From the NCBI RefSeq assembly GCF_013260645.1, contig NZ_CP053921.1, forward strand, positions 1,557,763 to 1,621,762: a stretch of DNA of 64,000 nucleotides. Direction: 5' to 3'. A program made the translations under genes and the position numbers. The notes under the pieces were generated by a model, which ran no database searches, had not been told where the DNA came from, and worked only from the letters and a program-made list of their open reading frames with translations. How positions within the stretch are numbered: the first letter of the stretch is position 1; every line of letters begins with the position of its first letter. This stretch comes from Erythrobacter mangrovi (GTDB lineage: Bacteria > Pseudomonadota > Alphaproteobacteria > Sphingomonadales > Sphingomonadaceae). Positions 8,145-16,888 of this stretch are shown in pieces.

Positions 8145-8555
8145 ATGATGCGCAGATCGAATCGGAACGGGTTTGTTGCCCCCCTTGCTGCGGCGGCACT
8201 GGGGCTAGGGCTCGCTGCATGTGATCAGACGCAGGACACTTCATCAGAAGCTGAAGCCTTGCCACTGTATACGGCCCCGCCGACCGAGAGCACAGGTCCT
8301 GGCGAAGGCGAAAGAGACAACGCTGCCTCTCCCGCTGGAGAGGCCAACACGAACCGGTCGGATGAAGCTGTGACTGCCGGTAGGCAACCAGACCGACCGG
8401 CGAGCACTCCGGTAGTAGCGCCGTCACCTGCGGCCACTCCCCCGCCGATGAATGCGAAGCCTAGCGACACACCCGATCCGCATGCGGGCCACAATATGCC
8501 GTCCATGCCAGACCATGACATGTCCTCGCTGTACGATCGGGCGGATGGTTCATGA
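8145..8555 (+). CDS. Small lipoprotein with His/Met-rich C-terminus
   Basis: A 136-residue protein whose N-terminus carries a lipoprotein signal with lipobox LAAC (Cys about residue 24). The mature part is low-complexity, rich in Pro, Thr, Ser and acidic residues, and ends in HAGHNMPSMPDHDMSSL, again a Met/His motif like those of its neighbours. AAGGA precedes ATG 8145; a second ATG follows immediately. The same frame is open much further upstream, but that part lies inside the DUF2231 gene and is not coding. It is probably an envelope copper-binding or structural lipoprotein; no family is recognised. Confidence 0.6.
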   Translation: MMRRSNRNGFVAPLAAAALGLGLAACDQTQDTSSEAEALPLYTAPPTESTGPGEGERDNAASPAGEANTNRSDEAVTAGRQPDRPASTPVVAPSPAATPPPMNAKPSDTPDPHAGHNMPSMPDHDMSSLYDRADGS

Positions 8556-8747
8556 CCTGGCGTTTCGCCTTCTGATCGGCCCGAAAACGGCCGACGCTCC
8601 TTTCACCTGTCACTACGAATAACATGTCATCGTTTGCCAAAGGCGCTTTATCTCATCTGTCCGATTCTGGGGGTATTGATGGGGGTATTTGCAAGGTGAT
8701 TCAAAAAGTTGATTAGGTAAATCAGCATGTTATACGCTCCCTATATT

Positions 8748-8764
8748 TCCCTCCTCCGCTACCA
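8748..8764. repeat. Left copy of tRNA-3'-end-like 17-bp direct repeat (possible att site)
   Basis: TCCCTCCTCCGCTACCA here is identical to 9985-10001. The sequence ends in CCA and looks like the 3' half of a tRNA T-stem plus acceptor stem. Upstream (about 8669-8696) is a run of GGGGGTAT repeats of the kind I associate with the flanks of integrases that use tRNA targets. No integrase gene is present in the window. Confidence 0.45.
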
Positions 8765-8833
8765 AATCCCAACAAGATTTGTGATTGGCGCTCGTCTGCC
8801 ATAGTCTTCCAACGGGTCCGGGGGAGATTGGTT

Positions 8834-9964
8834 ATGAGTGCTTTCGCGCGATCCTTAATCGTTGCAGTTACGGTTCCCGCTTTGGCCCTGCCTGCGATGC
8901 AGGCGCAGGCCCATCATCCCGTTGTCCACGAACTGGGGGCAATGCGTGTTGCAAGTATGCAGCAAGCCGCATTGGCCTTCCTTGGCACGCTGACCGATAG
9001 ACAACGTGAAACGGTCACCAGCACGCTGGACGACAACGCCACCAGGACAAGCTGGTCCAACCTGCCGGTTAGCATGGCGCCGAGATCAGGACTGGTCGTA
9101 GCTGAAATGTCATCCGCGCAGCGTCGCGCGCTGCATGCGATGATGGCGTCGGCCCTTTCGAGCCAGGGCTACCTCAAGTCAGCGACGATCATGTGGCACG
9201 AGGATGTGCTGCGCGGGATGTTCGACGCGATGGTCGAAGCAATGCCGGACAACGATGCGCGCAAAGCCCAAGCGCTCGCTTTTGCTGACAATTACGACAG
9301 CGAGAAGTTTTTTGTCACGGTATTCGGGGATCCCGAAAGTGACGATTGGGGATGGCTGGTTACGGGGCATCATTTTGCTGCCAATTTCACCGTCTCTGGC
9401 GGCAAAATCGCGTTCACACCGATGTTTGTGGGAGCCAATCCGCAGGTCGTCCAGGAGGGGCGTTACGCTGGCTGGCGATTGCTGCAGCATGAATCGGACA
9501 GGGCGTTGGATTTGCTTAGGTCGCTCGATAACAGCCAGCTTGCGCAGGCCGTCGTTTCGGCAGAAGTCGATGGCGATATTTTTGCCGGGCCGGGCAATCA
9601 GCAAAGCCACAAGCAGGCCTTTGGGATAAAAGCCTCGGAACTGAACCCGCTTCAGCGCCGCCTGCTGGACGGGCTCCTGGACGAATATCTCAGTGATGCG
9701 TCGAACGAGGCAGCCGCACGGCAACGCGCCTCAATCGAAGCAGACGGTCCAGAAGCTTTGAGATTTGCGTGGTGGGGAACCACCAACGAACCAAGGGGCC
9801 GCTATATGTTTAGAGTGCAGGGCCCGTCAGTTCTGATTGATTTTGTCCGCGAGGGGTCTGGCGACGGAGCATACAATCACGTCCATTCAATCATGCGTGA
9901 TCCGTCGAATGACTACGGTGCCGACTGGCTTAGGCTCCACTATCAGGAAGCGCACCAGGAATAG
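8834..9964 (+). CDS. DUF3500 domain secreted protein
   Basis: A 376-residue exported protein. ATG 8834 is chosen because GGGGAGA lies 6 nt upstream; a TTG at 8828 is in frame. A signal peptide ends near AQAHH. The remainder matches the layout I know for DUF3500: an early segment (SGLVVAEMSSAQRRALHAMM), a central HHFAANFTV-like segment and a C-terminal WWGTTNEPRGRYMFRVQGPS and HVHSIMRDPSNDYG. The biochemical role of the family is unknown. It stands alone between two copies of a tRNA-end-like repeat, so it may be a remnant cargo gene. Confidence 0.75.
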   Translation: MSAFARSLIVAVTVPALALPAMQAQAHHPVVHELGAMRVASMQQAALAFLGTLTDRQRETVTSTLDDNATRTSWSNLPVSMAPRSGLVVAEMSSAQRRALHAMMASALSSQGYLKSATIMWHEDVLRGMFDAMVEAMPDNDARKAQALAFADNYDSEKFFVTVFGDPESDDWGWLVTGHHFAANFTVSGGKIAFTPMFVGANPQVVQEGRYAGWRLLQHESDRALDLLRSLDNSQLAQAVVSAEVDGDIFAGPGNQQSHKQAFGIKASELNPLQRRLLDGLLDEYLSDASNEAAARQRASIEADGPEALRFAWWGTTNEPRGRYMFRVQGPSVLIDFVREGSGDGAYNHVHSIMRDPSNDYGADWLRLHYQEAHQE

Positions 9965-9984
9965 CGCGCTAGATCCGCGTCGAG

Positions 9985-10001
9985 TCCCTCCTCCGCTACC
10001 A
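9985..10001. repeat. Right copy of the tRNA-3'-end-like direct repeat
   Basis: Identical to 8748-8764. The bases before it (GTCGAGT at 9979-9985) match a tRNA T-loop (TTCGANT) at six of seven positions, and the repeat then supplies T-stem, acceptor, discriminator A and CCA. The 5' side does not pair, so this is a 3' fragment, not a tRNA gene. It ends 3 nt from the stop of the alcohol dehydrogenase gene. Confidence 0.45.
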
Positions 10002-10004
10002 TTA

Positions 10005-11009
10005 TTACGGCACGAGAACCGCGGCGCCTTGCAGCAGGCCCTGGCGCAAATCCGACAATGCGCGGTCCGCATCCACCAGAGAATATTGCGTAGTTTGGGT
10101 GCGTATGGCTGCCAAGCGGTCTGCCGTCAGGAATTGCGTTCCATCTTCGCGAGTGAGGTTCGCCACGGACTCTATGCGGCGTTCGCCCCATAGGTCGGCG
10201 TATGGGAAGGACGGAATGTCAGTCATGTGGATTCCAGCACAGATAACCCGTCCACCCTTGCGGACTGCCTTGAGCGCTACGGGAAGGAGTGCGCCTGCAG
10301 GGGCAAAGATGATCGCTGCATCGAGTTCAACCCCGGGGTTTTCCATGCTTGAGCCGGCCCAGTTGCAGCCAAGCATTCGGGCAAACTCCTGCGAGGCGCT
10401 ATCGCCTTCCCGCGTGAAGGCGAAAACCTGGCGGCCATCTGTCAGAGCTACCTGGGCAAGGATGTGTGCCGCGGCGCCGAAGCCGTAGAGTCCAAGCCGC
10501 TTGCCATCTCCTGCCATGCGATAGGCGCGCCAGCCGATCAGTCCGGCACACAGCAGCGGTGCGGCTTCGCAGTCCCCAATGCTGTCCGGCAGAGGAAAAC
10601 AGAATTGGGCGTCAGCAATCGCGTGGGTGGCATATCCGCCATCACGGGTTGCGCCGGTAAAGAGTGGATTGTCGCACAGGTTTTCCTTCCCCGTGCTGCA
10701 ATAGACGCACTTCCCGCATGTGCGACCGAGCCAAGGAACGCCGACCCTTGTGCCAACGGAGATTCTGGCAACACCTTCGCCCAGCGCAATAACATCGCCG
10801 ACGATTTCGTGACCTGGCACGATTGGGTAATTGGCAGAAATGTCGCCATCGACAACGTGCAGGTCAGTCCGGCAAACGCCACACACGCGCACCTTCACAA
10901 GCACTTCGCCGGGGCCGGGCCGCGGAATGCTACGCTCCTCGCGACGAAGGCGAGCTCCAGGTCGGTCGCTGACCATCGCCCAGCAGGCGTCGTTGTTTGC
11001 AATCGGCAA
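10005..11009 (-). CDS. Zinc-dependent alcohol dehydrogenase family protein
   Basis: A 334-residue medium-chain dehydrogenase. The catalytic-zinc motif is CGVCRTDLHVVDGD followed by PGHEIVG; the structural-zinc lobe has the four cysteines of CGKCVYCSTGKENLC; the NAD(P)-binding fold carries GLYGFGAAAH, a slightly altered GxGxxG. It probably oxidises alcohols or reduces aldehydes, substrate unknown. The start is a TTG at 11009 with AAAGGAGA upstream; an internal ATG at residue 12 has no ribosome binding site. It lies about 110 nt downstream of the phosphoribosyltransferase gene on the same strand. Confidence 0.85.
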   Translation of the reverse strand: MPIANNDACWAMVSDRPGARLRREERSIPRPGPGEVLVKVRVCGVCRTDLHVVDGDISANYPIVPGHEIVGDVIALGEGVARISVGTRVGVPWLGRTCGKCVYCSTGKENLCDNPLFTGATRDGGYATHAIADAQFCFPLPDSIGDCEAAPLLCAGLIGWRAYRMAGDGKRLGLYGFGAAAHILAQVALTDGRQVFAFTREGDSASQEFARMLGCNWAGSSMENPGVELDAAIIFAPAGALLPVALKAVRKGGRVICAGIHMTDIPSFPYADLWGERRIESVANLTREDGTQFLTADRLAAIRTQTTQYSLVDADRALSDLRQGLLQGAAVLVP

Positions 11010-11122
11010 AGGGCTGTCTCTCCTTTCGCGGTGACGCGAAGATCATATCATAAACCGCGTGCTGGGGCGGCGGCGGGTCCCTCCTTCGCTTTCCTCCCGC
11101 GTGAGGGAGGCGCCTGTCGACG

Positions 11123-11791
11123 TCATTGACCTTTTCTCGCCCGGTTGGCGGTTGCCAGCAGTTGCACCACTTCTGAGTCGCTGGTCTGGTCGAAATCCAG
11201 GTAATGCGCCCCAACGGCATAGAATGGCTCGGGCGCGAGCAAGCAGACAATCTCGTCACACATGCTTCGTAACGCCTGAAGCGCAGATCGGGGCGCGACG
11301 GGAACGGCCAGGATGATCCTGGCCGCTGCGGACTTTCTCAACGCCTGCAACGCAACCTTGACGGTCCCGCCAGTGGCGATCCCGTCATCGACCAGGATGA
11401 CATTGCGACCGGTCGGGGAAATCGGTGGAACAGTCCTGTACGCCGCACGTCGACGCTCGAGCTCCTTGAGTTGGCGTTCGACTTCACGATTGATGTAGTC
11501 CGCGTCGGCGCCCACCATCCGCGCAACTGCTTCATCGATCACGACTTGCGGGTTGGAACCATCGACCAAGGCGCCGATCCCATATTCTTCGTGTCCCGGT
11601 GCACCGATCTTGCGCACCAGCAGGATATCGAGCGGGGCGTCAAGACGACGCGCAACCTCGAATGCTACGGGGACACCGCCACGGGGAAGTGCCAGGATTA
11701 GCGGATCTTCGACATCCAGCTTTGCCACGGCCTCAGCCAGAGTGTGACCGGCGCTTCGGCGATTGGCGAAACGATTGGCCGCGTCCGTCAT
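11123..11791 (-). CDS. Phosphoribosyltransferase family protein
   Basis: A 222-residue type I phosphoribosyltransferase of the predicted COG1926 kind. The PRPP-binding signature is VILVDDGIATGGTV (about residues 130-143), preceded by the family's LALPRGGVPVAFEVA and LLVRKIGAPGHEEYGIGA motifs. The nucleobase or other substrate is unknown. Its ATG overlaps the stop of the upstream hydrolase in ATGA, so the two are coupled. In other bacteria this pair, often with an erythromycin-esterase-like protein, occurs as a fused or adjacent set, which suggests a shared stress or salvage function. Confidence 0.85.
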   Translation of the reverse strand: MTDAANRFANRRSAGHTLAEAVAKLDVEDPLILALPRGGVPVAFEVARRLDAPLDILLVRKIGAPGHEEYGIGALVDGSNPQVVIDEAVARMVGADADYINREVERQLKELERRRAAYRTVPPISPTGRNVILVDDGIATGGTVKVALQALRKSAAARIILAVPVAPRSALQALRSMCDEIVCLLAPEPFYAVGAHYLDFDQTSDSEVVQLLATANRARKGQ

Positions 11792-12447
11792 CGAGTGTTG
11801 TCCCGTAAGTGCGCCAGAAACCAGGAACCGGCGAGGTCGACAACCTGATCCAGAGTGCCGGCTTCCTCGAACAGGTGGCCGGCCCCGGGTACGATCGCGA
11901 GTTCATGAGGACATGACATTTCTGCTGCCGCCGCCCTGTTCAGTTCGATAACTGGACCATCCCGGCTTCCCACAATCAGGAGGGTCGGCGCCGCGAGCCG
12001 AGCCAGGGCATCGCGGCCTGCAAGATCGGGCCGCCCGCCGCGCGAGACGACTGCAAAAATGCGTGCATCCCCAACGGCCGCGCGAATAGCTGCGCCTCCG
12101 CCGGTGCTTGCTCCAAAGTAGGCAGGCCGCAAGTGTGCGGTCTCGCCGTCAGCTGCAGCCCAATCGACCGCAAACCGCAGGCGAGCGGCGAGCAGTTCTA
12201 TGTCGAAGACATTTCGGCGGTCCTGCTCTTCGGCAGGAGTCAGGAGATCAAGCAACAGTGTTGCCAGGCCGGCTTGTCGAAGGCGGTCGGCAACATGGTT
12301 GTTGCGAGGACTCATCCGTCCGCTGCCGCTACCGTGGGCGAAGATAACGATTCCTTCCGCGCGCGCCGGCAGGCCGAGAAACGCACGCAGCATCAAGCCT
12401 CTCCCGGCGAGGATCGCTTCGCGGCAACCTAGAGGAGGCCGGGGCAT
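11788..12447 (-). CDS. Alpha/beta hydrolase (dienelactone-hydrolase-like)
   Basis: A 219-residue alpha/beta hydrolase. The oxyanion-loop motif is FAHGSGSGRMSPRN, the nucleophile elbow is GASTGGGAA, an acid follows in IVGSRDGPV and the catalytic His in PGAGHLFEE. This order is typical of the hydrolases that accompany COG1926 phosphoribosyltransferases. ATG 12447 is preferred because it lies 2 nt after the stop of the upstream gene; a TTG at 12468 would extend it by seven residues. The substrate is unknown. Confidence 0.8.
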   Translation of the reverse strand: MPRPPLGCREAILAGRGLMLRAFLGLPARAEGIVIFAHGSGSGRMSPRNNHVADRLRQAGLATLLLDLLTPAEEQDRRNVFDIELLAARLRFAVDWAAADGETAHLRPAYFGASTGGGAAIRAAVGDARIFAVVSRGGRPDLAGRDALARLAAPTLLIVGSRDGPVIELNRAAAAEMSCPHELAIVPGAGHLFEEAGTLDQVVDLAGSWFLAHLRDNTR

Positions 12448-12449
12448 GC

Positions 12450-13787
12450 TCACAGTCCGAACGGCCAAGTTTCGGGCGCGCCATGCGGTCGCTCAGGTCC
12501 GAGCGGAGTGACTGCGCGACTCTCCTCGAACCAGACCCATGCATCGAACTGATCGGCGAGCACCGATTCAAAATAGTGGCTCGTGAGCTCGGTTTGGGGC
12601 CGATAGACGACGCCGATTGCGCGTTCCAACAATGCATGTGACAGGGCGTCTGTGAGGTCCTTGCTCTTGCCGCCTCGCCAGTCGGTCAGCGAGCGGGCAA
12701 GACCGGTCTTGCGAAACATGCCTTCCCAGCTGTCATCACGTGCCGGGCGAACCTGCATCACTTCCATGGCGTCGCCCCAATTGGCGGCTGCAGCAACGGT
12801 CCCCCTGTCGGTGCCGAAGCCGATGAGCACAGCGTCGTCGCCATAAGCATGTTGGACGAGCTCACCGATGTTGAATTCGCCACGCCATCCCATTGCCGTG
12901 GCGGACGCATTGCCGACGTGAGAATTGTGTGCCCAGACGACGGCGCGCGCCTCACGCGTATGTGCCATCAGTCGCTGGAGCGTATCGAACATGTGCCGAT
13001 CGCGCAGGTTCCAGCTCTCCACTGCTCCGCGATACATCGAACGATAGTAGCGCTCAGCCGCCCGCACGATCCGCGCGTTCTGTTCCGCGTCGAAGAATGC
13101 TTCGCCATCGCAGCCAGCACTGTGACTGATGAGTTGCATCCGCCGCGATAGCAGCTCGCCCAACTGCGCCACCGCGGGCTCTTCGCACTTGGCCAGTCCT
13201 CCGTGCACAACAGCACTGCCATAGTGCTGGGGCTCGTCCTGCCATGGGGTGAGGCAGCCATAACGGCGACGGGCGTCCTTCGCTTCTTCGGGGCAGTTTG
13301 CGTCCAGGTAGGCAAGGACGGCGTGTATCGATTCTCGAAGGCTGTAGACGTCCAGGCCCCGGATGCTCGTGCGTTCCGCTTCTGGAAGACCGGCATTGTG
13401 GCCACGTAGCCAGTCGGCGAAGGCGAGAACTTCCTCATTGCGCCACATCCAGGTCGGGAAACGCGTGAAGGGTTCTCCGCTACGAGGGCGGGGCGCGCCG
13501 TGACGCACGTAGTCGTCGATGCGAGCCAAATCAGGCCAATCGCCCTCGACGGCGATGATGTTGAAACCGTGCTGCTTTATGAGCCGCTTGGTTATTTGCG
13601 CGCGCGCCTGATAGAATTCATGCGTGCCGTGGGTCGCTTCACCAAGCAGCACGATGCGGGCATCGGCAAAACGATCAAAGCTCTCAGCGAAATGCGGTCC
13701 GTCGGGGCTTGGCAACACTTCTGCATGCGCTCGCAGCGTCGCGGGCAGGTCCGCGAGGATCTTCGCCAAAGGTTGGTGCAGTGACAT
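12450..13787 (-). CDS. Erythromycin esterase family protein
   Basis: A 445-residue protein of the EreA/EreB-like superfamily. Conserved parts are LLGEATHGTHEFYQARAQ (about 47-64), EGDWPD, the AVVWAHNSHVGNA segment and the C-terminal GVVYRPQTELTSHYFES. The family includes true macrolide esterases, but most chromosomal members are of unknown function, so resistance should not be assumed. GGAGG lies 8 nt before the ATG. It heads a minus-strand operon with a hydrolase and a phosphoribosyltransferase, a known conserved neighbourhood. Confidence 0.85.
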   Translation of the reverse strand: MSLHQPLAKILADLPATLRAHAEVLPSPDGPHFAESFDRFADARIVLLGEATHGTHEFYQARAQITKRLIKQHGFNIIAVEGDWPDLARIDDYVRHGAPRPRSGEPFTRFPTWMWRNEEVLAFADWLRGHNAGLPEAERTSIRGLDVYSLRESIHAVLAYLDANCPEEAKDARRRYGCLTPWQDEPQHYGSAVVHGGLAKCEEPAVAQLGELLSRRMQLISHSAGCDGEAFFDAEQNARIVRAAERYYRSMYRGAVESWNLRDRHMFDTLQRLMAHTREARAVVWAHNSHVGNASATAMGWRGEFNIGELVQHAYGDDAVLIGFGTDRGTVAAAANWGDAMEVMQVRPARDDSWEGMFRKTGLARSLTDWRGGKSKDLTDALSHALLERAIGVVYRPQTELTSHYFESVLADQFDAWVWFEESRAVTPLGPERPHGAPETWPFGL

Positions 13788-14148
13788 TGGCTTGCCTCCA
13801 GCGATGGTCGCCAGCGAGGTAAGCGATCAGCACAAGAAAGCGCCATGCTTGGACCCGCCTCAAACGCGGCCGGAATAACCTAATCTAACATACACCAATC
13901 GCGAGGGATGTCTTTGCGCTAGGACAAAAGTCGTTGATGCCGCACGCGGGAAGCCGGAGGTGATCCTGAGCAGCCGCAGTCACCGGATCTGGATCCAGAC
14001 CATTGGCATTTCCGCTCACTCGCAGCAGAGCCAGCGGGCTGGGCGGCAAGCCATTCCTCACCCGTCGAGCAAACTGCACTCCTTCGCGGGCATGCTATGG
14101 AGTCAGCGCTGAGGTATGCGCAAGCAGTAAACTGGCCTGCGCTCTCGC
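13788..14148. other. Intergenic region, no feature seen
   Basis: About 360 bases between the start of the erythromycin-esterase-like gene and the end of an L,D-transpeptidase gene. I see no convincing ORF, RNA gene or strong hairpin. The promoter of the minus-strand operon must lie in its left part. Confidence 0.5.
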
Positions 14149-14784
14149 TTACTTGGTGGAGAACAACAGACGACCTGGCCCCAGTCGTTCGAGAATTTCG
14201 CTGATCTTGTCCTGCTCGAACGCGAAGCAGCCGAGACTCCGTCCGACGCGTCCCTGCAGCTCCGCCATGGAGCGGTCGACATAGTCGGCACCATGGATCA
14301 CGATTGCGCGATCCCAGGCTCGGTTGTTCTCGGGATCAAGGCCGTGCAGGCGCCGGGAGCGGCCGTGCTTGCCGTAATAAGTGTCCGCAGTGAGGAAGCT
14401 CCCCGATGAGGAAGCGTACGATCCGGGCCGGTTGGAGAAGCGCTCGACATAGCCGGTATTGGCCGGGTCCGAGCCCCTGCCATGCGAAACGAGATAGTCG
14501 GCCTCGATCTGACCAGCTTCGACATTCACGAGGTAGAAGCGGGCTTCGGCCGAGTGCAACGCGTAGTCTGCAACCGCAATGCGATCGCGATGGATTATGC
14601 GAGCATTGTGCTTGGAGAGCGCTTCCAATGCTTGCGAAACCGGCAGGGGCAGTTTCGTCGCGGCAACTGGAGGTTGCGGGATTGGTGGAATGACCGGAGG
14701 GTTGGTGATGGCGGCGCTGGGTGCCGCGAAACCGGCGCCTATGCATATCCCCCCGCCGATGAACAGGCGTCTAGTGATTGTCAT
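14149..14784 (-). CDS. L,D-transpeptidase catalytic domain protein (YkuD_2-like)
   Basis: A 211-residue exported protein. The ATG at 14784 has AAGGGA at good distance, and a twin-arginine-like or Sec signal follows (MTITRRLFIGGG). The catalytic region resembles the murein L,D-transpeptidase family PF13645: AIVIHGADYVD, then GRVGRSLGCFAF with the presumed nucleophile Cys. Such enzymes form or trim 3-3 crosslinks or lipoprotein links in peptidoglycan. The frame stays open far upstream but that part opposes another gene. It is divergent from a second L,D-transpeptidase gene 67 nt away. Confidence 0.8.
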   Translation of the reverse strand: MTITRRLFIGGGICIGAGFAAPSAAITNPPVIPPIPQPPVAATKLPLPVSQALEALSKHNARIIHRDRIAVADYALHSAEARFYLVNVEAGQIEADYLVSHGRGSDPANTGYVERFSNRPGSYASSSGSFLTADTYYGKHGRSRRLHGLDPENNRAWDRAIVIHGADYVDRSMAELQGRVGRSLGCFAFEQDKISEILERLGPGRLLFSTK

Positions 14785-14851
14785 GATGCGATCCCTTGGT
14801 AACAGTGCGAAATGTGGGTTCGAAAACGCAAGAGGCAAGGTCAGGAACAAG

Positions 14852-16042
14852 ATGCGCAGTATCCGAAGAGCGGCAATTGCAGTGGCAGCCATTGCGGCGG
14901 CATGGTCGCCCGTGGCGGCACAGGATACCCAGCAGGCATGGTCCTCAGCCGACGTTTCGAAGTTGAAACAGTGGGTTGCCGCGGCACGCTTGGACGCCCT
15001 GCCGGAGCCTGACACGAACGCGCTAGACCGGGCCTTGGTGCGCGGTGATGCCGATGAAATTTCGCAGCAGGCGCGGCAAATTGCCCTGCGGCTAGCCAAA
15101 ATGCACCTCAAGGGCAGGGCCGGCGATGGGGAGCGTCGCGGTTGGGGCATTCGCGATACCGATGACGAAATCGCCCTTGGGCCGATGCTCGACAATGCCC
15201 TGTCCAATGGCTCGCTCGATACGTTTTTCGCCATCCAGCGACCCGTGCATCCTGAGTATTCCGCCCTGCGGGCAGCCTATGCCACGGAGACGGATGGACA
15301 GCGTCGGACGGTCATCGCGCGCAATATGGAACGTTGGCGCTGGCTGCCGAGATCGCTTGGGCAGGACTATGTTCTCGTAAACACCGCCCGCTTCGAGGCC
15401 AGGCTGTGGCGGGCAGGTGAACAAGCCGGTACCTGGCGAATCATCGTGGGCAAGACCTCGACACCCACGCCAGTCTTTGATGCCACCATTACCGGCGTAA
15501 TTCTCAACCCCTGGTGGGAGATTCCGGCAAGCATCGTCAGGGAAAGCGTCGGGGCGCTGGTAAGGCGCAATCCGGCATTGGCGAAGCAGCGTGGTTATGT
15601 CTGGAGCGACGGGCGCTATCGCCAGAAGCCCGGTCCGAACAATGCCTTGGGACAAATGAAGCTGGTCATGCCGAATCCCTATTCGGTGTTCATGCATGAT
15701 ACGCCCAACAAAGACCTGTTTGAAAAGGAAGTCCGCGCCTTCAGCCATGGTTGCATCCGTACCGGGGATGCCATCGGCTATGCCGCAACCTTGCTGGAAG
15801 GGGTCCGGACGCGAGAGGAAATCGATCAGATCGTAGCCGCGGGCGAGACGACGCAACTCAATCTCGCAAAACCCCTGCCGCTCTACATCACCTATTTCAC
15901 CGCAGTGGAGAACGGTCAGGGCGGGATCGATATTCTTGACGACATTTACCGGAGGGACGGCCGCGTCAGGACCCTGTCCGCCGACTATAGCGATGAGCAA
16001 CGTCTCGCGAGTGCGGGCTGTGCCATGCAAGCGACGGGGTGA
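14852..16042 (+). CDS. L,D-transpeptidase family protein (short YcbB-like)
   Basis: A 396-residue exported protein. AGGAA lies 5 nt before ATG 14852 and a signal peptide ends near PVAAQ. The YcbB-type catalytic domain shows NMERWRWLPRSLGQDYVLVN, NPWWEIPASIVRE and the active-site motif FSHGCIRTGDA. At 396 residues it is shorter than E. coli YcbB (about 615) and I see no clear peptidoglycan-binding repeat. It should make 3-3 crosslinks in the periplasm. It is divergent from another L,D-transpeptidase and upstream of an ABC exporter. Confidence 0.85.
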   Translation: MRSIRRAAIAVAAIAAAWSPVAAQDTQQAWSSADVSKLKQWVAAARLDALPEPDTNALDRALVRGDADEISQQARQIALRLAKMHLKGRAGDGERRGWGIRDTDDEIALGPMLDNALSNGSLDTFFAIQRPVHPEYSALRAAYATETDGQRRTVIARNMERWRWLPRSLGQDYVLVNTARFEARLWRAGEQAGTWRIIVGKTSTPTPVFDATITGVILNPWWEIPASIVRESVGALVRRNPALAKQRGYVWSDGRYRQKPGPNNALGQMKLVMPNPYSVFMHDTPNKDLFEKEVRAFSHGCIRTGDAIGYAATLLEGVRTREEIDQIVAAGETTQLNLAKPLPLYITYFTAVENGQGGIDILDDIYRRDGRVRTLSADYSDEQRLASAGCAMQATG

Positions 16043-16183
16043 GATCGGCTCAATGGGGTGAATCCGGGCTCGCTTGACCGCCCCCAAGTTGCTCATTTCC
16101 AAAAGAGCTTTGTCCCAGGTCAAAGGCCATGCCATCATTGTTGTGTACATCGCAGGATGGACAAGCAGGGAGGGCGATAGTCG

Positions 16184-16888
16184 GTGGAGCTGGCCTTTCA
16201 TGGAACCGGCCTGAGCAAGATCTACCAGACGGGAGAAACCGAGGTTCACGCCCTTCGCGGAGCGGACCTCGAGATCCCGGCGGGGGAGCTGCTGGTTCTG
16301 CTTGGCCCATCAGGCAGCGGCAAGTCGACCTTGCTCAACATCGTGGGTGGCCTTGATCGGCCGACAGCCGGCGAACTCTATTATGGCGACACGGACCTGG
16401 TTGCACTCGACGATCGTCAGCTGACCCGCTTCCGCCGGTCGAACATCGGGTTCATTTTTCAGTTCTACAACCTGATCCCCAGCCTGACCGCCAAAGAGAA
16501 CATAGAGCTGGTTACCGACATTGCCGACAATCCCATGGATGCCATGGAGGCGCTCGGCTTGGTGGGATTGACCGACCGTGCGGACCATTATCCGGCGCAG
16601 CTTTCGGGCGGGGAACAGCAACGCGTCGCCGTTGCGCGGGCCGTTGCCAAGCAGCCAGGCGTCTTGCTGTGCGACGAGCCTACCGGCGCCTTGGACAGCA
16701 AGACCGGCGTGCGCGTGCTGGAGACGCTGGCGGTGGCCAATCGCGAGCTTGGCACTACCGTGGTTATCATCACCCACAATGTGGGGATCGCGGCCATGGC
16801 CGACCGCGTGCTGCATTTCCTCGACGGGCGCATCGCCCGGGTCGAAGTGAATGAAAACCCGATTGCGGCCACGGCGATCAACTGGTGA
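16184..16888 (+). CDS. ABC exporter ATP-binding protein (MacB/LolD type)
   Basis: A 234-residue ATPase with Walker [10 protein letters not shown] (41-49), signature LSGGEQQR (about 140) and Walker [13 protein letters not shown]. The [17 protein letters not shown] segment is typical of the LolD/FtsE/MacB branch. The start is a GTG at 16184. It overlaps the following FtsX-type permease gene by 4 nt (GTGA) and that gene overlaps the adaptor gene by 4 nt (ATGA), giving a three-gene operon. It powers the transporter from the cytoplasmic side. Confidence 0.92.
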   Translation: MELAFHGTGLSKIYQTGETEVHALRGADLEIPAGELLVLLGPSGSGKSTLLNIVGGLDRPTAGELYYGDTDLVALDDRQLTRFRRSNIGFIFQFYNLIPSLTAKENIELVTDIADNPMDAMEALGLVGLTDRADHYPAQLSGGEQQRVAVARAVAKQPGVLLCDEPTGALDSKTGVRVLETLAVANRELGTTVVIITHNVGIAAMADRVLHFLDGRIARVEVNENPIAATAINW

